Part shown: in pieces, positions 36,151-44,908 of the stretch
Layout of the letters: every line of letters begins with the position of its first letter
Position numbering within the stretch: the first letter of the stretch is position 1
Origin: Bacteroidota bacterium
GTDB lineage: Bacteria > Bacteroidota > Ignavibacteria > Ignavibacteriales > Melioribacteraceae
Length of the DNA: 64,000 nucleotides
Direction: 5' to 3'
Assembly: GCA_023381535.1 (NCBI GenBank)
Contig: JAMCSN010000226.1
Coordinates: 372,001-436,000, forward strand
Notes under the pieces: model-generated
The model's input: the letters and a program-made list of their open reading frames with translations, nothing else
Database searches by the model: none
What the model was told of the DNA's origin: nothing
Translations under genes and position numbers: made by a program

Positions 36151-37472
36151 GAATAGACTTTCTGAATTTTTGTTTTTTGAAAATAGTGTGTTAGTATTTC
36201 GTCAAAAGAGTATCCGAGTTCGCCCATCACAGCCGCGCCGATTTGGCAAAGACCAACTCCGTGTCCCCATCCGGCTCCGTCAAGAATAAATTTCCCGGGA
36301 ACGTCATCAACAACATTTTCCTTTGTAACGATGAATGCGGAGCTGTATAAATGAGTTGGGGAAAGCGCTTTCCTAATTGCCAGTTCTTTGCCGATGATTA
36401 ATGTTTTGTTAGTCCCAACAATTTTAAGTCTGATAATTCTGCCCGAGAACCCTCTTTCAACCGGAACCAAATCTTTAATCTGTCCAAAATCAATTTTGGT
36501 TTTGTTTCGTATCAAGTCGGAGATTTCATTTTGTGAATACTCAACGTTCCAGCGGAAGAAGTCGCTTGTTGATTGATCGAAATCAACCAAGACTTGTGAA
36601 AGTATTTTTTTATCCGAAGTGTTGCAGAAAGAATTTGGATTGCCTCTAACCCAATGTTCAAATGACTTTTCTTGTTGCAAATCGATTTCCGTTCCCTCGG
36701 GTTCAAATTTATAATCTATCACCGATGATAGGTATTCATGTTTCTCCGGCTCCCAGACGTTCTCAAAAGATTCCGTAATGCCGCCGCAGCATTTCGAATA
36801 ACGCGCGTCGCAAATTTTATCGTTGTGTGTCAGCACAAGTCCCCGCGTTTCGGAGATTGCATTTGCTGAAGCTTCGTTTACAATTCTTGTTACACCCTGA
36901 TATCTTTGGCAATGGTCGTCGGCACAGAAATCGTAATCCTTGTGATCTTCTCTATCGTACCACCGGATAATTTCATCATTGCTTATTGTTTCCGAAACAG
37001 CTTTTCTATTTTTCTTTTCCAACTGTGCCAGCAGCCAGCCGCGGGAAACAATTGCGTGCGCTTTCAAAAGTTCCGGCGAACTGTTCGCGCTCATCTCGGA
37101 TGAAATAACGCTCGTCAAATATTCTTCGATCGGCAGCATATTGACCGCGGTTATATTTTCATTTTCGCGGATGAGCTTTAACGCTCCTCTGAACCGCTGG
37201 TTTTCTTTTTTCTGCCAGTGAAAATCTTTTCCTATCATAACATTTCTCAGCAAGAACGATTCCGTTTCAAGATCATTCGGCACGAAAACAATTTCTTTGC
37301 CGCTAACAATTTCTTTTGATTCCTGCTGAATCGAAATCCCGCCTCCGGCATTCTTCGCTTTGAATTTTCCGCTGAAATGTTTGTTCAATCCCGGAGAAAG
37401 AAACTCTCCGTAGAGATCAAACAAAATTTCCTTTTCGGAAAGTATCCCGATATTTACGTTTGGTTCTTTCAT
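36147..37472 (-). CDS. SpoIID/LytB domain protein
   Basis: The 441-residue protein contains the SpoIID core: RFRGALKLIRENENITAVNMLPIEEYLTSVISSEMSANSSPELLKAHAIVSRGWLLAQLEKK, GLVLTHNDKICDARYSKCCGGITESFENVWE and the C-terminal FILDGAGWGHGVGLCQIGAAVMGELGYSFDEILTHYF. The GHGVGLCQ block is the lytic transglycosylase signature seen in SpoIID. It has no signal peptide or membrane anchor visible. In sporeless bacteria such proteins act on the glycan of the cell wall. It is the first gene of a pair with the glycosyltransferase. Confidence 0.88.
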   Translation of the reverse strand: MKEPNVNIGILSEKEILFDLYGEFLSPGLNKHFSGKFKAKNAGGGISIQQESKEIVSGKEIVFVPNDLETESFLLRNVMIGKDFHWQKKENQRFRGALKLIRENENITAVNMLPIEEYLTSVISSEMSANSSPELLKAHAIVSRGWLLAQLEKKNRKAVSETISNDEIIRWYDREDHKDYDFCADDHCQRYQGVTRIVNEASANAISETRGLVLTHNDKICDARYSKCCGGITESFENVWEPEKHEYLSSVIDYKFEPEGTEIDLQQEKSFEHWVRGNPNSFCNTSDKKILSQVLVDFDQSTSDFFRWNVEYSQNEISDLIRNKTKIDFGQIKDLVPVERGFSGRIIRLKIVGTNKTLIIGKELAIRKALSPTHLYSSAFIVTKENVVDDVPGKFILDGAGWGHGVGLCQIGAAVMGELGYSFDEILTHYFQKTKIQKVYS

Positions 37473-37668
37473 TCAAAATGATTCCCTATTGTTTAGTCAC
37501 AACTTAGCGCTGCAAGGTTTAATCGATAACAAGACACTGCGCTGAAAAAAAATGTTAACTGATTCCAATTATTTTGACGCATGAACCGTTGATTTTCGGT
37601 TAAAAATAAGATTTATTATCTTTATTTAATAATTTTTTGCGATTTCTGATAAGAGGGCGATTTCTATT

Positions 37669-38553
37669 ATGAAATTTAAGGTTTTACTTTTTTATAAATA
37701 CATCAAATTTCCGGAACCGGGCAGGTTTCAAGAAGAACATTTAAAATTTTGCGAAGCGAACGACATCAAAGGACGGGTTTGGATTTCTGACGAAGGGATC
37801 AATGCAACGGTATCCGGCACGGTTGAGAACATCGAAAAATATAAATCGGAAATTAGAAAGCACCCGGAGTTCAGCGATATCTGGTTCAAGGAAGACGAGC
37901 ACAACGAGCACGCGTTCCGAAAAATTCACGTGCGTCTGAAAAAAGAAATTGTGAACGCAAGTTTCGGGGAAGTTGATCTTTCTAAAACGGCGCGGCGGTT
38001 AAAACCGGAAGAGCTAAATCAATTTTACGAAAGCGGAAAAGATTTTGTAATCGTTGATGCGCGTAACGATTATGAAAGTGTGATCGGAAAATTTAAGAAT
38101 GCCATCGCGCCAAAGATGGATACTTTCCGCGACTGGCCGAAAGTTGTTGAAGAACTGAAAGAGTTCAAGGACAAAACGATTGTTACTTACTGCACCGGCG
38201 GAATAAGATGTGAAAAAGCTTCCGCGCTTTTAGTTGAAAACGGTTTCAAAGATGTTTATCAGATGGACGGCGGGATTTGGAATTACATTACACAGCATCC
38301 CGACAAATACTGGGAGGGAAGCGTTTTTGTTTTTGATGAGCGCCGCATCGTTACGCCGAACACGAAAGAAGAAATCAAACATATCGGTAAATGTTATTAC
38401 TGCGGCAAGCCGACTTCATACTATATAAACTGCCACAACCAGGACTGCGATAAAATGCTTCTTACTTGCGACGAATGCAAAGTTGAAAACGATTACTGCT
38501 GCTCCGACGAATGCCGCCACGCGCCGAATAGAAGAAAAAGAGTTCATGGGTGA
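37669..38553 (+). CDS. trhO: tRNA uridine(34) hydroxylase, rhodanese-type
   Basis: The 294-residue protein is a UPF0176/YceA-type enzyme. Its N-terminal acylphosphatase-like domain (VLLFYKYIKFPEPGRFQEEHLKFCEANDIKGRVWISDEGINATVSG) precedes a rhodanese domain with VDARNDYE and the active-site loop VTYCTGGIRCEKASALL (Cys near residue 174). A cysteine-rich C-terminus (CYYCGKP, CHNQDCDKM, CDECK, CCSDEC) follows. It makes 5-hydroxyuridine at tRNA position 34. The 3' end is repeated at 38710-38742. Confidence 0.93.
   Translation: MKFKVLLFYKYIKFPEPGRFQEEHLKFCEANDIKGRVWISDEGINATVSGTVENIEKYKSEIRKHPEFSDIWFKEDEHNEHAFRKIHVRLKKEIVNASFGEVDLSKTARRLKPEELNQFYESGKDFVIVDARNDYESVIGKFKNAIAPKMDTFRDWPKVVEELKEFKDKTIVTYCTGGIRCEKASALLVENGFKDVYQMDGGIWNYITQHPDKYWEGSVFVFDERRIVTPNTKEEIKHIGKCYYCGKPTSYYINCHNQDCDKMLLTCDECKVENDYCCSDECRHAPNRRKRVHG
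38510..38542 (+). repeat. Direct repeat C, copy 1: 3' end of trhO
   Basis: Last codons of trhO (CRHAPNRRKR). They match 38710-38742 at about 28 of 33 positions, exactly 200 bp downstream. Confidence 0.75.
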
Positions 38554-38709
38554 AAAAGCCGTCAGCGGTCAGCAATCGGCTTTCAACTTGCCCCGTCTTC
38601 GAGAAGTCGAAGCGGACTTTCATCTAATAAATATTTTAATCTTTCACATAAAGCCAAGGTTCATACCTTGACCGTTTCTCATGTCGAGAATGGTCCTCGA
38701 CAACCTAGT

Positions 38710-38742
38710 AATGCCGTCGCGCTCCGAACAGAAGAAAAAGAA
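38710..38742 (+). repeat. Direct repeat C, copy 2: orphan trhO tail
   Basis: Reads CRRAPNRRKRI and stop (38745-38747) in the trhO frame; several of the changes are synonymous. The 157 bp between stop and copy 2 hold only small hairpins (CTTCGA-GAAG-TCGAAG at 38597-38612; GTCGAG...CTCGAC near 38680-38702) and no gene. Confidence 0.75.
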
Positions 38743-38813
38743 TCTGAAAACAAAATCTACAGATGATTATGGACGCATAATATGTGGCGTAAGCACGCTG
38801 CCCCCTTGCGAAC

Positions 38814-38930
38814 TATTAACAATTCATTCTCTTGCGAGCAACGATGTGGAGCGAGCTTAACTGACTTGTGAACGTTGATCCGTTATTGACTTAACCAATG
38901 TGCGAGTGTCATGCTTTTTCGGTGTTAGGC
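38814..38930. other. attC-like recombination site (tentative)
   Basis: The 389-bp gap between trhO and the T9SS gene also holds TAACAATTCATTC (38816-38828), which is identical to the left end of many integron attC sites. It is followed by imperfect inverted arms (TTGCGAGC / GAGCGAGCTTAAC) and, further right, GTTAGGC (38924-38930), which fits the GTTRRRY core. No integron integrase is in the window, and the left core before AAC is not canonical. Confidence 0.35.
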
Positions 38931-38942
38931 GAAGTGCTCTTT

Positions 38943-40460
38943 CTATCTCAGAAGTATGAGTTTCTTGGTTTCGATAAAATTGCCAGCGTGGACACGATAA
39001 AAACACACACCACTCGCTAAACCCTTCGCATCGAAGACCACCGTGTGCTCACCGGAACCAAGATCTCCGTCTACAAGCGTTGCCACTTTTCTGCCGAGCA
39101 TATCAAAAACTTGCAGCGTTACGTGCTCACGCTGTGGGATCGAGAAGCGAATTGTTGTCGTTGGGTTGAAGGGGTTAGGATAATTCTGGGTCAAAGAATA
39201 CTCTCCGGGAACAAAAGCCACAGGCTCATGCACGGCCGTAGTCCCTGGCGCCTGCATTGTTCTTCCGTTTACTTTCAGAAGCAATCCATCCGCTATGTGG
39301 TCGCCATTGATTTGCCCATTGCCATAACTTTGTGTTTCGCCAGTTATATAAAGATAATCTCCATACATCGCTACATCGTGTGCAATTTCATCATAAGTTC
39401 CTCCCCAGAAAAGCGAATCAATCAATGTTCCGGCAGAATCGTATTTCAGAATGAAAATATCATTGCCTCCGTTGCCGTAACTGGATGTAGAACCGACAAC
39501 ATAAATTATACTGTCGCCATCCGTAACCAGTGCACGCGAAACCTCTGTTCCTGTTCCACCCCAAATACGGTTCCATTTCAACTGTCCGGTTCGTGTGTAT
39601 TTGTTGAGATAAATTTGCATACTGTTTCCGAAACTTCCTGTGTAACCCGTAACATAAAGCATGGAATCGGAACTCATAGTCATTCCCAGTGCATCATCAT
39701 AAGAAGCGCCACCCCAGATAATATGCCATTGATGCATGCCGTTGCTTCGACTGAAACATGCCAACACACCATCTCCATCCAAAAGTGAGAATGGTGGGAT
39801 GACGCTTGATTTATTCACATGCCCTGCTATGTAAAGGAAGTTGTTGTCCATCGCCATGTGCCCATTTGCACCGTCATATCTTCTGAGGTTGTTGTAGTCC
39901 CAAGTGTTTGACCACACCAATTGTCCTGTCAAACTGATTTTCTGAATGAGAAAATCTATGTCGTTCGTATTTTGCGCATGCGTCCAGCCGGAGAGAGAAA
40001 TTCCATCGGGCTGAACAATCAAACCGTCAATTTCTTCATAACCATAGTCAGGAGTTGGGTCGAAACTATATTGCCAATTTAAGCTACCGTTGTTAATAGT
40101 GTAACTTAAAACAAGCGCATCACCTGAGGTTGGACTTCCGGTTGAATCAGTTCTTCCTGATAAATAAACATTAGGTGCCTTTACTGTTACCTTATATGCC
40201 TTATCATTATATGGTCCGCCCCATGGTGCGCTTTGCCAAACCTGCCGTGCGTTTGAATCAATTTTGAAAAGAAAAATGTTGAAATATGCCCCTTGGTTTT
40301 TTTCTTCCACCGCCCAATAAACATTTCCCATGCTATCAACATCTATGCCCCATGCTTCTTCATTGGTTGAGAGGCCACGCGTGATGTACCACAATTGTCC
40401 AAATGACTTGGTAACAAAAAATTGGAGAAGAAAAAACAGGATGAAGATTTTTTTGTTCAT
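38943..40460 (-). CDS. Secreted repeat protein with type IX sorting domain
   Basis: The 505-residue protein has a signal peptide (MNKKIFILFFLLQFFVTKSFGQ). Four or more SBBP-like beta-propeller repeats follow, with spaced GG(A/T)xYD and DSMxYVTGYTGS-type motifs (WGGASYDDALGMTM, WGGTYDEIAHDVAM), then a C-terminal T9SS domain NYPNPFNPTTTIRFSIPQ ending SGVCFYRVHAGNFIETKKLILLR. It should be secreted by the type IX system and either released or attached. It lies alone between trhO and the glycosidase-like lipoprotein, in a patch with unusual intergenic sequence. Confidence 0.88.
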   Translation of the reverse strand: MNKKIFILFFLLQFFVTKSFGQLWYITRGLSTNEEAWGIDVDSMGNVYWAVEEKNQGAYFNIFLFKIDSNARQVWQSAPWGGPYNDKAYKVTVKAPNVYLSGRTDSTGSPTSGDALVLSYTINNGSLNWQYSFDPTPDYGYEEIDGLIVQPDGISLSGWTHAQNTNDIDFLIQKISLTGQLVWSNTWDYNNLRRYDGANGHMAMDNNFLYIAGHVNKSSVIPPFSLLDGDGVLACFSRSNGMHQWHIIWGGASYDDALGMTMSSDSMLYVTGYTGSFGNSMQIYLNKYTRTGQLKWNRIWGGTGTEVSRALVTDGDSIIYVVGSTSSYGNGGNDIFILKYDSAGTLIDSLFWGGTYDEIAHDVAMYGDYLYITGETQSYGNGQINGDHIADGLLLKVNGRTMQAPGTTAVHEPVAFVPGEYSLTQNYPNPFNPTTTIRFSIPQREHVTLQVFDMLGRKVATLVDGDLGSGEHTVVFDAKGLASGVCFYRVHAGNFIETKKLILLR

Positions 40461-40569
40461 TTTGCTTTTACAGAAGCGATAGCTAAAGCGGCTTTGCCGA
40501 ACTTGCAGTTTTGGTTATTGTAAGCCGTAAAATTTATTTCCCGTACTGTCGTCATAATGTACCCTCCGA

Positions 40570-40653
40570 TAACGGTTTTGGGCTATACGAAGTCCCAACG
40601 AAGTCGTGATTTGGGCGGAGTGAAACGAAGCCGCAAAGCCCATCTTAGATAAA
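40570..40653. repeat. Imperfect inverted repeat between two accessory genes
   Basis: TAACGGTTTTGGGCTATACG and, 60 bp later, CGCAAAGCCCATCTTAGA form a loose inverted structure (GGGCT/AGCCC arms) with GAAGTC-CCAACGAA-GTCGTG inside. This pattern resembles palindromic intergenic units seen in Bacteroidota accessory regions. It lies in the 229-bp gap between the T9SS gene and the glycosidase-like lipoprotein. Confidence 0.4.
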
Positions 40654-40689
40654 ATTCACCTCGCTCCTTGTCTGAGAAATAACGTCTAT

Positions 40690-41706
40690 TCAATTGGCGT
40701 TAAGCCATTCATCCCACGCGGGCTTAGCGGTTCCGTCAATACGGCGGCGCAAACCCATACTCTTAAACGGTTCAAAGGTGTCAGGATCATACATGAAGCT
40801 CCATATAAAGAATTTCCTGTTCATATTTCTCGTCAGAGTGAAAAATGTTGTTACAAAGTTCGCTTGTTCGGCATCACTACTTTCCCACCCTGTAGGACTT
40901 GCATCACTGTGCCAGCCGATTTCTGTGAATGCAACAGGCTTTGCTGTGCGTAGTTTGATCTCAGTATAATAGTCTACAGGGATTTCCGAAGGATTTTTGT
41001 AAATGAGTCCAGGATACGTTGTGAAAGCGATGATATCTGACTTAGGGAATTTATCAAGCAGCGACCACTGTGCTTTGGTCGGATCGTTTGTGCCGCCGAA
41101 CAAGCCACCGCTCAACCCCTTCATTTTTTCCAACTGGAAGATGGTAAAGACCTTTGTGTCTGGTGATCTCGTCTTCACAGCATCATAGACCTCGCCGAAA
41201 AATTGGACGAAGGCATCAAAGTCAATTAGCGATTTTTCATGGAGCGTGTTTACTTCAATGCCAAAGGCGAGATATTTCGGTTTATATTTATCAGCAAAAT
41301 CGGCAGCGCTAGTTTTGTAAATCTGCTTTGTGGTATCGTCAAGTGGTCTCAACAGCATACCGCTCGATTGGGTAAAGAACTGAGCTTCTATAATAGGTAT
41401 ATATCCATAGGTAGAAGCGAGAGAAGCAACCACCGTAGAACCACCACTTTTGGTGTTGGAGAGCTCGTTCCAGTCTCCTGCCCAACTGACAATCTTACCT
41501 GCCTGCTTAGCCTTTTCAAAAAAATCAGTGAAATCGGCCGACTGAGAACTCTTCGGTGAGAGGCTCACACCTTTTAATGTGCCGCTCGGTTGCCCTGGCG
41601 GTTGTTCAGTTGGTTCTTCTTTCACACATCCGCTGATCGCCACAATTCCGACCAATAAGATTACAATCAATAAGAATGCCTTTACATTCCTTTTTTCAAG
41701 TTTTAT
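40690..41706 (-). CDS. Lipoprotein with glycoside-hydrolase-like TIM barrel
   Basis: The in-frame codons before the first TTG (41670) encode KLEKRNVKAF and then LLIVILLVGIVAISGC, a full lipoprotein signal with lipidated Cys. GGGAGG sits 7 nt before an ATA codon at 41706, so translation probably starts at a mutated or non-standard ATA. After a P/E/Q-rich linker comes a TIM-barrel-like domain with YLAFGIEVNTL and PVAFTEIGWHSD, whose two Glu fit acid/base and nucleophile positions (GH53-like and related families). The KEEPTEQPPGQP linker is reminiscent of archaeal lipoproteins. Substrate unknown. Confidence 0.65.
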   Translation of the reverse strand: MKLEKRNVKAFLLIVILLVGIVAISGCVKEEPTEQPPGQPSGTLKGVSLSPKSSQSADFTDFFEKAKQAGKIVSWAGDWNELSNTKSGGSTVVASLASTYGYIPIIEAQFFTQSSGMLLRPLDDTTKQIYKTSAADFADKYKPKYLAFGIEVNTLHEKSLIDFDAFVQFFGEVYDAVKTRSPDTKVFTIFQLEKMKGLSGGLFGGTNDPTKAQWSLLDKFPKSDIIAFTTYPGLIYKNPSEIPVDYYTEIKLRTAKPVAFTEIGWHSDASPTGWESSDAEQANFVTTFFTLTRNMNRKFFIWSFMYDPDTFEPFKSMGLRRRIDGTAKPAWDEWLNAN

Positions 41707-41922
41707 AATTTATCCTCCCATGAATAATGAATAAATTACTATTGGATGACTTGGATTCATACTTTATCTTATATTTTCTTTTGCGTTGCGTCTAACTACG
41801 CAATACTTTGTTTATCCTTTTAAACTTGTGAGAAAGTTAGAAAAATGATTTAGATTTATCAATCAATTTGTTCTATAAAAAGCTGAAGGCTGAACGCCGA
41901 TAGCTGTCTGCTGTCAGCTAAA

Positions 41923-43020
41923 TTCATTTCATTATTTCAATTTCGTAAACCAAAGTTGTGTTTGGCGAAATCACGACCGCTTTTTACCCTCGATAGATTT
42001 TGCGTAGAACGCGTTTTTCCTGTAAGCTTTATCAGATGGAACGATCACAGTTCTCTTTTCACCCGGTTTCATATCTACAATGGCTTCATCAATGCCGGGA
42101 TTAATTTTACTTTTACCGACTGTGAATTCAAACGGCTGCGCCTCGTTAAAATAATTCGTCGGTTTTCCTTCTTCGCTCGTGCTTACAAAAGTTAAATTTT
42201 TCAAAAGAGTTTTCCCTTTGTAAATAACTTTTAGAACGGAACCGTCTTTTGGTTTCTCACCGCTACCTTCTTTTGTAATCACATACTTAACACCATCCGG
42301 CAGAGTAACGGCTTTCGGCCAATTCTTCTTAATGAATTTCGTTTCTTCATTTGACTTTTTCTCTTCGTCGATTTTCAATTTTGCTTTTGCGTCCTCAACC
42401 ATCTTGCGGAATGATTCATCGGTTACTTTGAAATCAGTCGCTTCCTTTCCGATGCGGGTTATCGTAACGCTTTTTATCGTGTCGCCTTGAATAATTTTGT
42501 ACACCACATCCATTCCATCTGTTACTTGACCGAACAAAGTATAATTTCCGTCAAGGTAGGAACGGTCGCCAAGTGTAATGTAGAATTGACTTCCGTTTGT
42601 ATTCGGTCCGGCATTTGCCATTCCAAGCATTCCGGCTTTGTTGTGACTTAATCCAGAATAAATTTCATTCGGAAATTCATAACCGGGTCCTTCCAAAGTG
42701 TCATTGCTAACCGGCATGCCTGCTTGAATTACATGTTCCGGCACAACTCTATGCCAGATGCTTCCGTTGAAATAGGGTTTGCCCATCGGCAGCACATCAT
42801 TTTTGATTTTGCCTTCTGCAAGTCCGATAAAATTTGCGACCGTAACCGGAACATGTTTGAAATTTAATTTCAACAAGATATTTCCTCTGTTCGTATTGAG
42901 TTCCGCATATATCCCTTTTTGTAAACGAAGTTTGTTTTTGCCGACAGAATTTTGCTGGGGAAAAAGAATTGTTGCTGCAGAAAGAAAGAACGGAATTAGA
43001 ACAAGCATGAACAGTTTCAT
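41923..43020 (-). pseudogene. Cyclophilin-FKBP fusion peptidyl-prolyl isomerase with 3' frameshift
   Basis: A signal peptide (MKLFMLVLIPFFLSAATILF) leads into a cyclophilin domain (residues about 40-200: GSIWHRVVPEHVIQAGMP, LGMANAGPNTNGSQFYITLGD, YTLFGQVTDGMDVV), a helical linker and an FKBP domain (GVKYVITKEGSGEKPKDGSVLKVIYKG, GIDEAIVDMKPGEKRTVIVPSDKAY). The frame then reads KSIEGKKRS and stops at 41971. One missing base there would restore VVISPNTTLVYEIEIMK ending at 41923, the normal FKBP C-terminus. It therefore lacks the last FKBP strand unless the base is a sequencing error. Confidence 0.8.
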
Positions 43021-43245
43021 AATCTAACTCATCAGTTGGGAAAATTTTTCGCAATAAATTAATGAAAAGAAGTTTTGTGTGGAATAAGAATTTATTTAAA
43101 ACTAAAGAATGGGAGAAATAAATAAGACAAATTTTTTGTTTCAAAAGGAGTATCCCATTATGGCAAGTTCGACGGTACTAAAATAAACCCTTGACAAGGT
43201 AGATGTCTCATCATAACTTCAAGCTGTATTTTTAAGGAGGATGTT

Positions 43246-44760
43246 ATGAGACTACGAATAGTTTTTTTCGCTCTTCCACTCTTTCTGCTTACATCCGAAC
43301 TGTTCGCACAATGGATTTCAATTCGCACAATCCCGGTTATTGCGAGCAATCAATCCGAGTTTCAACCATCGCTTGCACGGGGAATGGGAAATATTTCAAT
43401 CGCTTTTGATGATCCGCTCGGTGCTCAGTTTATCAATCCTGCAAAAGCATCACGGTTGAACGGTATAACGCTCTTCACTTCTCCGTCGCGTAACAGTTGG
43501 AGTAATGATGATGGACGACCTGTATTTGCCGGAAGCAATTCTTCGTTCTATCCGGGTACATCTATTAATTCAATTCCGATCGGCGGGTTCTTTAGATCCG
43601 ATAACTATTTTAGCGGAATCATGGTTGCATATCAGGGTTACAATGGAGAAAGATCGCAGCGTAGCTTCGCTACAAGGGGACCTGCAAGTTCTTCTATGGC
43701 TGATGTAAAGAGAACTGATGTTGGCAACAATACTTACTTGTACGGTTTGCTTGGCATGTCTATCCCGAATACCGGACTCTCCGTTGCTGTAAGCGGTTCG
43801 TGGGGAAAGTTCGGTGCAATTGACGGAGTAAACTTACTCTATCCCGGCGCGATAGATATTAAACAAGATGGCGAAGCTTGGGAAGCAAAATTTGGAGCTG
43901 TTGGAGAATTGATTGACGGCGATAAACTGGAATTTGTTGCCGGGCGAAGTATCTATAAGGCAACACACGAAGTGAGCTACTCAAACTTTTTCTGGCTATG
44001 GGACGACCAACTAAATACAAACTTTGTAAGAACAGAAGTCAACAAAGATGAAACAAAGGAATGGCTGATGTATGCACGTTATCTGCGGCACATCAACAGT
44101 TTTTGGAATGTTGGCGCATCATTAAGTGTGAACTGGAAAGACCATCCGAAAATTCCAAACTACAGTCTTGCTAACATTCCCCGTGACCCGGGAATTTCTG
44201 TTGCATACAACATTGGAATTGGAGCGAATTGGTCGAACAGTAAATCGCTGTGGGGCTTCGAATACATCTACGAACCGATTACAACTAATACCTGGGCGGA
44301 AGCTGGCGAACAAATGCTGCCGCCTCCAAATCAAAATCTTTCTCCGAACTTCAAAACAGTTGAGAACTTTTTCAACTTTTATAATCATATAATACGAATC
44401 GGACATCAGTCGCAGTCCAAGTGGGAATGGTTGGATTATCGTTTTGGTGTACAGTTTCACTTCTATAAATACAACATGAATCAGAACGATAATATTCGCC
44501 GTACTGCCCGTATGTTTTCAACATATTGGCTGGAGACAACAGCAAGCGGCGGCTTGACTGCGAGTCTGGGCAACATTCGGTTGACGTATACACTGCAGCT
44601 TGTGTTTGGAAACGGGATGGTGGGAACTGCGTCTTCTACTATAGTATTTGACGCGGGCACACGTACTAACGATTTTCTTCCGGCACCTTCTGCCAACCTT
44701 ATTGTTGACAAAATTACTCTAGTAACTCAGCAGTTGACGTTTGTCTATCAACTCGAATAG
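43246..44760 (+). CDS. Outer-membrane beta-barrel protein
   Basis: The 504-residue protein has a signal peptide (MRLRIVFFALPLFLLTSELFAQW), then ARGMGNISIAFDDPLGAQFINPAKAS, the block found at the start of many FadL/PorV-type barrels. It continues with alternating aromatic beta-strands and ends LTFVYQLE. The start is marked by AAGGAGGATGTT directly before the ATG. A surface barrel, perhaps a channel or T9SS accessory, is likely. It is divergent from the isomerase gene. Confidence 0.75.
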   Translation: MRLRIVFFALPLFLLTSELFAQWISIRTIPVIASNQSEFQPSLARGMGNISIAFDDPLGAQFINPAKASRLNGITLFTSPSRNSWSNDDGRPVFAGSNSSFYPGTSINSIPIGGFFRSDNYFSGIMVAYQGYNGERSQRSFATRGPASSSMADVKRTDVGNNTYLYGLLGMSIPNTGLSVAVSGSWGKFGAIDGVNLLYPGAIDIKQDGEAWEAKFGAVGELIDGDKLEFVAGRSIYKATHEVSYSNFFWLWDDQLNTNFVRTEVNKDETKEWLMYARYLRHINSFWNVGASLSVNWKDHPKIPNYSLANIPRDPGISVAYNIGIGANWSNSKSLWGFEYIYEPITTNTWAEAGEQMLPPPNQNLSPNFKTVENFFNFYNHIIRIGHQSQSKWEWLDYRFGVQFHFYKYNMNQNDNIRRTARMFSTYWLETTASGGLTASLGNIRLTYTLQLVFGNGMVGTASSTIVFDAGTRTNDFLPAPSANLIVDKITLVTQQLTFVYQLE

Positions 44761-44908
44761 GATTCTTTAGAGGGGAGAGAATAAGTGTGAGATGTGAAAG
44801 GTGAAACGGCAGTTGTGATTTACTTTCAAATGTAAATCATAATCTTAATATCATTTTAATAATACTTTCTTTATTTTCTAAATAGACTTTATACACAGAG
44901 TCATAAAA

